Below, one piece after another: positions 8,416 through 13,852 of a stretch of 64,000 nt of DNA (positions are counted from its first letter, which is position 1; each line of letters opens with the position of its first letter). The stretch covers positions 62,001-126,000 of the forward strand of contig NZ_QKYW01000006.1 in NCBI RefSeq assembly GCF_003253735.1, in the 5' to 3' direction. The notes under the pieces were generated by a model. It searched no databases and was not told the origin of the DNA. It was given only the letters and a program-made list of their open reading frames with translations. The position numbers were made by a program, and so were the translations under genes. This stretch comes from Pseudomonas sp. URMO17WK12:I2 (lineage in GTDB: Bacteria; Pseudomonadota; Gammaproteobacteria; Pseudomonadales; Pseudomonadaceae).

Positions 8416-8901
8416 ATGGTCATTGACCTAACATCAAAGCCAATGCTCGGCCACTGGGATGTTTCTTCTTCAATATCGCAGTGTGAATATCAATTTGGGA
8501 AAAGACTTATCTACGTGCAGCATCCAAAAGATGAGTCTCCTAAACTATACCTTTTGAGGGCACAGGAGACCGTTGAGGCTGCGTGGAGCGATATCGATAA
8601 TGCAGTTTTCTTTGCGGAGGAATTGTCACGGTATTTGCTTCCTGATTTTTGGGGGACGCACGATGAAAGCAACAAAGCCGGCACAAGATTTACCGTTTAC
8701 TCAATTCACTATAATCTCGACACGCCATACCCCATCTATGCAATCGGTAAGAGTCACGACTTTGTTTTTGAGTACACATCCTACGCCGAAGATGATTTGT
8801 GGCAAGAATCACCAATAACTACAAATCTACCTGAACCACCGGATAATTTCTGGATATCTATAAGGCGCATCAAAGAAAACCACTTTGAAGACGCCACCTA
8901 A
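8416..8901 (+). CDS. Cassette 4 hypothetical protein
   Basis: A 161-residue protein of unknown family. It is soluble, mixed alpha/beta and aromatic-rich (repeated Y, W and F, for example SRYLLPDFWGTHDES and DDLWQESP), with no signal peptide. The ATG lies 11 bp after the attC 3 core. Its TAA stop is embedded in ACCTAAC, the 5' core of the fourth attC, and the IS element begins immediately after that core. Base composition is well below that of the flanking chromosome. The general shape resembles small immunity or SMI1-like proteins, but no diagnostic motif was found, so no function is assigned. Confidence 0.65.
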   Translation: MVIDLTSKPMLGHWDVSSSISQCEYQFGKRLIYVQHPKDESPKLYLLRAQETVEAAWSDIDNAVFFAEELSRYLLPDFWGTHDESNKAGTRFTVYSIHYNLDTPYPIYAIGKSHDFVFEYTSYAEDDLWQESPITTNLPEPPDNFWISIRRIKENHFEDAT

Positions 8902-9164
8902 CATGCGTATGTTGTCTCTCCCCACAAGTGGTGGGCAAAGCCTAGCTTTTGCATTTGTCGTCAGCGCAGTTGCATTCGTATATCCAGTCTGTGATGGGCG
9001 CTTGGCCCTTTCCATTCTGTAGCTCGTGCAGCGGGGGCCAAGCTTTCAATCGATCCCTGGGATCATCGTTGTTATCGGCCTTGTTCCGCTGCAGGACTAG
9101 CCTGTTCCGACAGTTCCGCTGCTCACCACAACCACAAGAAAACCATCACGCCTTCCTGATTACC

Positions 9165-9184
9165 CCCGCCGTCAGGCGGGTTTT
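9165..9184 (+). terminator. Terminator-like hairpin in the IS tail
   Basis: CCCGCC (9165-9170), loop GTCA and GGCGGG (9175-9180) are followed by TTTT on the plus strand. It lies at the 3' end of the transposase and would stop transcripts arriving from the upstream cassettes. Confidence 0.55.
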
Positions 9185-10212
9185 ACGCTGTGCCAATTGC
9201 CATTGAAGCGCCGCTCGTGGCACCACAACGCCCAGCAGATCCGCACCAGTCTGTTGGCCAGGGCCACAGCCGCTTTGTTGTGGCCAATCCGCGCTGCCGT
9301 CTCGACGGCCCATTGCTGTAACTGAGCCAGATTTTCCGCTGTACGGGCCTGGCAGCGTTGTGCCGCCAACAAGGCGGCGTGGGAGTCATGGATAAACAGC
9401 TCACGCACATAGGCATTGCCCTGTCGGCTGATATGTCCGAGTTTTCGGCGGTCGCCGCTGCTGAATTCGTGCGGCGTCATGCCAAGCCAGGCGCTGAGGT
9501 GACGACCACTGGCAAAATGTTCGGGCTTGCCAGCAGCAGCCGTCAGGGCACTAGCTGTTAACAGCCCGATGCCGCTGACTTCATCCAGTTTGCGCACGAT
9601 GTCGTCATCGGCATGCCAGCGCTTGAGCTGTTGTTCGCACTCGGCCATGCACTGTTCGTAGAGGTTGATCTCGGCCAGGACGATATGCAGCAGGCGGCCC
9701 AAAGGCGCGACTTCAGGTTGCTCAACCAGCTCATTGGCCGCCCGTATGAAGGCGACGGTCGAGGTCGGCGCTTCGATACCTGCTTCACGCAGCATGCCGC
9801 GCAGCAGGTTGATCCGTTGGGTGCGGCTCTTTCCAAGTTTCACGTAGCCCGTGCAATTGCTGAAGCTATTGCTGGTCGTGGCTTTTCACCGGTATAGGAT
9901 GGATATCGTTGCAGCGCGCCGCTTCCAGCATGGCGTTGCAATCATTGCGGTCGGTTTTGTTACGACGGCGATAGGGGCGGACGTAGCGCGGATGCAGCAG
10001 CTCACCTGATGACCCAGCGGTTGCGCCAACCGCCCCCAATAGTGAGCTGTACCACAGGCTTCCATCACCCACTCGACCGGCTCGGCCTGCTCCTGTATAT
10101 ATCGCCGGAACGCCTCTCGGTTCAGCCGCTTGCGCTGCACCACCTGGCCGGAACGGACACTCTCGGCAACTTGGTAAACGGATTTGGCCAGATCAACTGC
10201 GATTCGCTTCAT
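9172..10212 (-). pseudogene. IS110/IS1111-type transposase, broken
   Basis: The intact form would be about 346 residues. The N-terminal RuvC-like (DEDD) domain starts at MKRIAVDLAKSVYQVAE (10212). The C-terminal Transposase_20 domain is visible in KLDEVSGIGLLTASAL and SAWLGMTPHEFSSG. Three lesions break it: a 1-base loss near 10001, where AGCCTGCTG became AGCTGCTG and the frame jumps before LHPRYVRPYRRRNKTDRN; an in-frame TAG at 9866-9868; and a second frameshift near 9833 that restores the original frame at SRTQRINLLRG. The element is therefore unable to move by itself. IS110-family enzymes are site-specific and leave little or no target duplication. Confidence 0.85.
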
Positions 10213-10275
10213 CACGACACTCCCAATTTCAGTCACCACCGTTCTCGGTATAGAACTGTGGCGCGAGGAGAGTTC

Positions 10276-10347
10276 ATTACAGCATTCAAAACGTTCGCTC
10301 TGCTCACTGGCACGGGCTAAAGCCTGCCCCTTAACCAAATGTTATGT
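10276..10347 (+). repeat. attC site 4 (3' portion, split by the IS)
   Basis: ATTCAAAACG, GTTCGCTCTGCTCACTGG, GGGCTAAAGCCT, CCTTAACCAAAT and a mutated core GTTATGT (10341-10347). The missing 5' core is at 8896-8902, on the far side of the IS. Together they would make one normal attC of about 79 bp. Confidence 0.75.
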
Positions 10348-10365
10348 ACAAAAGAGCAATGCGCA

Positions 10366-10698
10366 GTGAGTCAAGAATTATTCAATATTTGTAGCAAAGT
10401 TCGCGCGCGCCAAATTGATCGATATAAGACTGTCGACGGAGCATGCAAAGAAACTTCTATCGCAATAGCTTTCGAAGCAGCCAGAGCCAATATCACCGTA
10501 TGTATCTGCGCAGGAACTTATGACGGGGAAGCGCATTATTGGATAAGGCATGAAAATACTATTTATGACGCTACAGCATCTCAATTTGGAGTTACTGATA
10601 GTGTGCTAGTAATCAATGAGTCTGATGCGCTAAATTTCAACGAAGACTCATTTGTTATTGTTAATGGCGCTTTGGTCAATCAACTATTAAGCACATAA
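10366..10698 (+). CDS. Cassette 5 protein, possible Cys-His-Asp (transglutaminase-like) fold
   Basis: A 110-residue protein if started at GTG 10366. An in-frame ATG at 10339 would give 119 residues but overlaps the attC core and would be cut off when the cassette moves. The order of a conserved-looking Cys (DGACKETSIAIAFEAA), a His before an aromatic (EAHYWIRH) and an Asp in YDATASQFG resembles the triad order of transglutaminase-like/papain-like domains. That is a motif-level impression only, and the Cys sits early and in unusual company. No signal peptide or membrane helix. The stop TAA lies in the 5' core of attC 5. Confidence 0.6.
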   Translation: MSQELFNICSKVRARQIDRYKTVDGACKETSIAIAFEAARANITVCICAGTYDGEAHYWIRHENTIYDATASQFGVTDSVLVINESDALNFNEDSFVIVNGALVNQLLST

Positions 10699-10769
10699 CA
10701 AATGGTTCAAGTCGCTCGCTTCGCTCACTCGGGACGGGCTAAAGCCCGTCCCTTAACCAAACGTTAGGT
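10693..10769 (+). repeat. attC site 5
   Basis: ACATAAC (10693-10699), the GCTCGCTTCGCTCACTC arm, GACGGGCTAAAGCCCGTC, CCTTAACCAAAC, then GTTAGGT (10763-10769). Confidence 0.9.
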
Positions 10770-10775
10770 GAAGCC

Positions 10776-11084
10776 ATGTTAAGAATGGCACCAGATTACA
10801 TAGCACTTCTCAATTTACAGGAAGAGCTAAATCTAAAACTAAAGAACGCATATGAATGTGAAGTCACCAAAGGCGAAGGCGATTTAGCTAATTTCTTGAT
10901 TCACTACGTGGAAAATCTAATTAACGAACTGAATAAAGACACCTGGTCATTTGGTCGCTACGAATATTCTGGTGATAAAAACTTTAGACATAGCGAGCAA
11001 TGGTGGTCTGACGGGTACGAACCAAGAAAAGGTACTATCTTGCATTTCATCGGTTTCAGCGTTCAGGTTGAGTCGCTCACCTAA
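10776..11084 (+). CDS. Cassette 6 hypothetical protein
   Basis: A 102-residue soluble protein. The N-terminal half looks helical (LLNLQEELNLKLKNAYE); the C-terminal half is aromatic and beta-prone (SEQWWSDGYEPRKG, ILHFIGFSVQVE). I do not recognise the family and there are no catalytic-looking motifs. The ATG is 6 bp after the attC 5 core and the TAA stop lies inside ACCTAAC, the 5' core of attC 6. The gene thus fills the cassette wall to wall, with almost no room for its own promoter. Expression probably depends on an upstream promoter, and a terminator-like hairpin inside the IS would interfere. Confidence 0.6.
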   Translation: MLRMAPDYIALLNLQEELNLKLKNAYECEVTKGEGDLANFLIHYVENLINELNKDTWSFGRYEYSGDKNFRHSEQWWSDGYEPRKGTILHFIGFSVQVESLT

Positions 11085-11154
11085 CTATTGGTTCAAACCG
11101 TTCGCTTCGCTCACTGGGAACGGGCTAAAGCCCGCCTTTAACCATACGTTAGGT
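11079..11154 (+). repeat. attC site 6
   Basis: ACCTAAC (11079-11085), GTTCGCTTCGCTCACTGG, ACGGGCTAAAGCCCG, TTTAACCATAC and GTTAGGT (11148-11154); 76 bp. Confidence 0.9.
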
Positions 11155-11163
11155 TTTCTGGCC

Positions 11164-11466
11164 ATGATCACGAAAGAACAAGCTCATAAACTCGTCGCAG
11201 AGGCCGTTGCAGGAAAACCTGAATGGTTACCTGAAGGCGATGAGATAATCATTGTCGAGTCCGAAACTATCGAAAGGCCGTGGGGTTGGGCCATTTTCCA
11301 CACGTCCAAGTTATGGTTAGAAACCAGCGATACCAAATATGCTCTAGCTGGTAACGCCCCAACGCTTGTAGAACGTGAAACTGGAAAGCTGATACCGACT
11401 GGCACAGCTTTTAGCATTGAGCGATACATCGAAAATTATGAGAAAACTGGCAATGCACACGCCTAA
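11164..11466 (+). CDS. Cassette 7 YrhB/Imm35-domain protein
   Basis: A 100-residue protein with the features of the YrhB/Imm35 immunity-like fold: an N-terminal helix (KEQAHKLVAEAV), a central WAIFHTSKLWLETSD strand pair, the strongly conserved YALAGNAPTLVERETG segment, and a C-terminal TGTAFSIERYIENYE helix. Imm35 domains are predicted immunity proteins of polymorphic toxin systems; E. coli YrhB has been described as a small chaperone. No toxin gene is next to it, so it is an orphan. The ATG is 9 bp after the attC 6 core; the stop TAA is inside GCCTAAC of attC 7. Confidence 0.8.
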   Translation: MITKEQAHKLVAEAVAGKPEWLPEGDEIIIVESETIERPWGWAIFHTSKLWLETSDTKYALAGNAPTLVERETGKLIPTGTAFSIERYIENYEKTGNAHA

Positions 11467-11536
11467 CTGGTGGTTCAAATCGGTCGCTTCGCTCACCGAG
11501 GCGGGCTAAAGCCCGCCCCTTAAACAAACGCAAGGC
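11461..11536 (+). repeat. attC site 7 (terminal)
   Basis: GCCTAAC (11461-11467), the GTCGCTTCGCTCACCGAG arm, GCGGGCTAAAGCCCGC, CTTAAACAAAC and a degenerate core GCAAGGC (11530-11536). Loss of the GTT triplet suggests that it no longer recombines well. Confidence 0.8.
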
Positions 11537-11550
11537 ATTATTTAGGAACA

Positions 11551-11712
11551 TACCTCTACAGCCGATTGGAAACCTTTCCGCTCGGCGATCTGTCGCTGCA
11601 GGAAGCCCACATCCAGAACATGTTCGGTGCGATGTGGTGTTGTCGGCCTGCTCATTATCTGGTCAAACCCGAGAAGCTGGTCGGCAAGAAGGGTTGTTCG
11701 CTGCTGGTCCAA
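11551..11712 (+). pseudogene. Decayed 3' fragment of an RND/MMPL transporter gene
   Basis: The sequence encodes YSRLETF, LSLQEA, NMFGAMW and LVKPEKLVGKKG, in the same order as the C-terminus of the RND transporter encoded at 4076-6454 (YSRLETF, LPLQEA, NMFGALW, LIKPEKLAGKKG). About 135 bp between LQEA and NMFG (including a single codon slightly further on) are missing, in frame. Homology begins 14 bp after the last attC and ends near 11707. There is no start codon or N-terminal portion. It is most simply the surviving tail of a second RND copy, interrupted or replaced by the cassette array. Confidence 0.8.
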
Positions 11713-11727
11713 CCCAGGAGTGTTCCG

Positions 11728-11757
11728 AAAACCGCGGGCTGGTCGCGGTTTTCTGTT
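11728..11757 (+). terminator. Intrinsic terminator after the RND relic
   Basis: A 9-bp stem AAAACCGCG (11728-11736) / CGCGGTTTT (11744-11752) with a 7-base loop, followed by further T residues. It marks the right edge of the island. Confidence 0.75.
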
Positions 11758-11840
11758 TTCCGGGCATGCGAATTTTCTACAATACGTCCGCCCGAGCGCC
11801 CCGTAACGTGCCTCACTCGATCAGCAGTGAGGAAGGCGTG

Positions 11841-12431
11841 ATGATAAGTCTGTATCTATCCATGGCGGCGTTCGCGCTGGCTGCTTCCATTTCACCCGGG
11901 CCGGTCAATCTGGTGTCGCTAAGCGCGGGCGCGCGCTATGGCTTGGGAGTGGCCATGGGGCATGTCGCGGGGGCGACGCTGGGCTTTACGTTGCTGCTGG
12001 TGCTGATCGGTCTGGGGCTACATCAGTTGCTGGTGTTGCTGCCGTGGCTGACGGCGGCGATCCAGTGGGCTGGCGTGGCCTTTCTGCTTTATCTGGCCTG
12101 GCGGTTGGCGGTCGATAACGGCGCGTTGAACAGCACTGAAGGTGGGGCGGTTGCGTCTTTTACTGGCGGGGCGTTGATGCAATGGCTTAACCCCAAGGCG
12201 TGGCTGGCGGCGATTGCTGGCATGGGGGCCTTCGCGGCTGATGGCGATATCGGGTTGGTGGTGCAGTTCGCGGCGATCTATTGTGTGGTCTGTTATCTGT
12301 CGCTGGCTTGCTGGGCTGTCGCTGGGACTTGTTTGCAGCCGTACCTGCAGGCGCCGCAGCGGGTGCGTGTTTTCAATCGGGTGTTGGCGGGGTTGCTGGT
12401 GGCCAGTGCGGGGTATCTGGTGTTGGCGTGA
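11841..12431 (+). CDS. LysE/RhtB family exporter
   Basis: A 196-residue inner-membrane protein with about six hydrophobic helices. The N-terminal SISPGPVNLVSLSAGARYG motif is diagnostic for LysE/RhtB amino-acid exporters, and GALMQWLNPKAWL is the usual mid-protein signature. The ATG at 11841 is preceded by GAGGAAG at good spacing; a longer in-frame extension reaches back into the RND relic and is rejected. An AraC-type regulator gene lies convergently at 13021-13839, about 590 bp away across a block of REP-like repeats. AraC regulators often control such exporters, but the separation makes this uncertain. Substrate unknown. Confidence 0.88.
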   Translation: MISLYLSMAAFALAASISPGPVNLVSLSAGARYGLGVAMGHVAGATLGFTLLLVLIGLGLHQLLVLLPWLTAAIQWAGVAFLLYLAWRLAVDNGALNSTEGGAVASFTGGALMQWLNPKAWLAAIAGMGAFAADGDIGLVVQFAAIYCVVCYLSLACWAVAGTCLQPYLQAPQRVRVFNRVLAGLLVASAGYLVLA

Positions 12432-12502
12432 GCCAGTTAAAGACGGTTCACGATCTTTATGTTCGTGAAGCGGCAACTACAAGGCGGAAACGGACTTTCA
12501 CC

Positions 12503-12573
12503 CGTGGGAGAGGCTTTAGCCTCGAGTTTTTATTAAGGCAAACAAAGAGCTCGGGGCTAAAGCCCCTCCCACG
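12503..12573. repeat. REP-like inverted repeat (GTGGGAGxGGCTTTAGCC type)
   Basis: CGTGGGAGAGGCTTTAGCC at 12503-12521 pairs with GGGGCTAAAGCCCCTCCCACG at 12553-12573. The arms face each other around an AT-rich spacer (TTTTTATTAAGG), like a REP pair or BIME. Confidence 0.75.
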
Positions 12574-12590
12574 AGATCGCGAACAGCACG

Positions 12591-12684
12591 GTAGGGCGTA
12601 CTCGCGAAGCAGTACGCCGTTGCGGCGGTGTCAGGATCGACATGAATTGGCGGACTGTTCGCTTCGCTCCTGAGTCCGCCCTAC
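12591..12684. repeat. Long inverted repeat (GTAGGGCG ... CGCCCTAC)
   Basis: GTAGGGCG at 12591-12598 matches the complement at the right end (12677-12684). Each half contains a smaller hairpin (GTACTCGCGAAGCAGTAC; GGACTGTTCGCTTCGCTC...GAGTCC). This is a REP/BIME-type mosaic; no gene is visible. Confidence 0.65.
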
Positions 12685-12727
12685 GAGCTGAGCGCGCAAA
12701 CAACTCGGTAATGCTGGCGAACTCATT

Positions 12728-12793
12728 GTGGGAGCGGGCGGGGACGCCCAGTTCATGCCCGTGATTTTTTCGCGGGCATGGCCCGCTCCCACA
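12728..12793. repeat. REP-like inverted repeat (TGTGGGAGCGGGC type)
   Basis: TGTGGGAGCGGGC (12728-12740) is repeated in inverse orientation at 12781-12793, with an inner ATGCCCG...CGGGCAT palindrome. A single-arm relative is at 28506-28532. It belongs to the common Pseudomonas REP sequence class. Confidence 0.8.
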
Positions 12794-12907
12794 GGTAATC
12801 ACCAGTCAATCCTATGCGCGCGACCGGCCGCTTTGGCCACTTGGCTGCCAAGATCGACGAGCCTGGGTTGAAAGATTATGAGCAGGTTCTTGGAGCGCCA
12901 CAGAACC

Positions 12908-12989
12908 GTAGCCCGTGGTTGAGCGTAGCGATACCCGGGGCAGCCTTGCGAGTGATTCCTGGGTATCGCTGTGCTCAACGCCAGGCTAC
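12908..12989. repeat. Inverted repeat (GAGCGTAGCGATACCCGGG type)
   Basis: GAGCGTAGCGATACCCGGG (12921-12939) pairs with CCTGGGTATCGCTGTGCTC (12958-12976) within a larger GTAGCC...GGCTAC frame. A related element lies between rlmL and dacB at 33090-33125. Confidence 0.7.
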
Positions 12990-13020
12990 CGGCTTGGGTC
13001 AGGCTACGGGCTGGTTGTCG

Positions 13021-13839
13021 CTAGCCGCGGTATTGGCCGGGGGTGGCGGCGAGCAGTTGCTTGAAGGTGCGCTGGAAGTGCGCCTGGTCGGCGAAGCCGG
13101 CTTCCTGGGCGACTTCGGCCAGGGCCGCGCCGCTTTTCAGGCGGGCGTGGGCGAACTGGATGCGGCGGTTGAGCAAGTAGGCGTGGGGCGTCATGCCGTA
13201 GCGCTGCTTGAAGCCGCGAATCAGTTGTGAGGGCGACAGCTGCGCCGCCGCGCACAGGGTGTCGAGGCGCAGCGGCTCGCCGCAGTGCTGCTGGATCAGC
13301 TCGGCGGCCAGTTCCAGGCGCGGATTCAGGCTGTCGTCACGCTCGCCTTCGAGTGCCAGCCGCTGCAGCGTCAGGCCGAAGAATGACTCGGCTTGGGCAC
13401 GCTTGTGGGCGGTACTTACCAAGGGATCGAGCAGGCTGCGCCGCAATGCCAGCAGGCCCTGATACAGCTCGGCATCGTCACTGGCGATATCGGCGAAGCG
13501 CTGGAACGCGGGCGCGTTGGTGAAGCCCTGGGCGTGCTGCAGCTCGCCCAGCCACTGCGGATCCACGTAGCACATGAGATACGACCAGGGCTCGCCGTCG
13601 ATGGGGTTGCAGGCGTGCACGTCGCCGGGGTTCATCAGCACCACGGTGCCCTGGCTCACCTGGCAGTCCACATCACGGTTGCTGTAGGTGCTCTGGCCGC
13701 TGGTGATCGCGCCGATGGAAAAGAACGCATGGCTGTGCCGCCCGTAGCAGACCTGGCGACCATCCTCGATGGAGCGCAGCTCGATAAAGGGCAGGGCGGG
13801 GTCACGCCAGAAACTGGGGGAGGCGGGACGAGCGTCCAT
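13021..13839 (-). CDS. AraC family transcriptional regulator
   Basis: A 272-residue regulator. The N-terminal half is a cupin-like sensor (HSHAFFSIGAITSG, VVLMNPGDVHACNP) and the C-terminal ~100 residues hold the two helix-turn-helix motifs of AraC/XylS proteins (LRLDTLCAAAQLSPSQLIRGFK, shown in part, and LAEVAQEAGFADQAHFQRTFK). The ATG at 13839 has AGGAG six bases upstream; a longer open frame runs back into batD and is rejected. It is 13 bp downstream of the batD stop on the same strand, so it may be read through from the Bat operon. Its convergent neighbour is the LysE-type exporter, the likeliest target (inference). Confidence 0.88.
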   Translation of the reverse strand: MDARPASPSFWRDPALPFIELRSIEDGRQVCYGRHSHAFFSIGAITSGQSTYSNRDVDCQVSQGTVVLMNPGDVHACNPIDGEPWSYLMCYVDPQWLGELQHAQGFTNAPAFQRFADIASDDAELYQGLLALRRSLLDPLVSTAHKRAQAESFFGLTLQRLALEGERDDSLNPRLELAAELIQQHCGEPLRLDTLCAAAQLSPSQLIRGFKQRYGMTPHAYLLNRRIQFAHARLKSGAALAEVAQEAGFADQAHFQRTFKQLLAATPGQYRG

Positions 13840-13852
13840 GGTTGCTCCTGTT

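Larger units (their letters stand above)
8903..10275 (-). mobile_element. IS110/IS1111-family insertion (IS1111-attC type), ends inferred
   Basis: A segment of about 1.37 kb lies exactly between the 5' core of an attC (ACCTAAC, 8896-8902) and the rest of that attC (from about 10276). It carries one IS110-type transposase gene on the minus strand. The size, the location inside an attC and the family match the IS1111-attC group, which targets attC sites. Possible subterminal inverted repeats share CTCTCC and CCACA (left about 8916-8928; right, complement of 10254-10272). The exact ends are inferred from where the attC resumes and may be off by several bases. The 270 bp between the left end and the transposase stop hold no recognisable gene. 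Confidence 0.7.
6713..11536 (+). mobile_element. Integrase-less chromosomal integron cassette array (CALIN-type)
   Basis: Seven short genes, all on the plus strand, are each followed by an attC-like site; the cores are at 7235, 7623, 8398, 10341, 10763, 11148 and 11530. Most sites share TTCGCTTCGCTCACTG, GGGCTAAAGCCC, CCTTAACCAAAC and a final GTTAGGT, matching the Pseudomonas-type attC layout (RYYYAAC ... GTTRRRY). The cassettes are visibly more AT-rich than the flanking genes. No tyrosine recombinase with the IntI patch is present in the window, and the 200 bp left of the array is too short for one. Known parallels are the chromosomal integrons of P. alcaligenes and P. stutzeri. An IS splits the fourth attC. 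Confidence 0.85.

Noticed and set aside
7169..11536. Regularly recurring ~76-bp repeats, considered as a CRISPR array
   Set aside because: Spacers are 250-1900 bp, contain genes, and the repeats have attC cores; not CRISPR.
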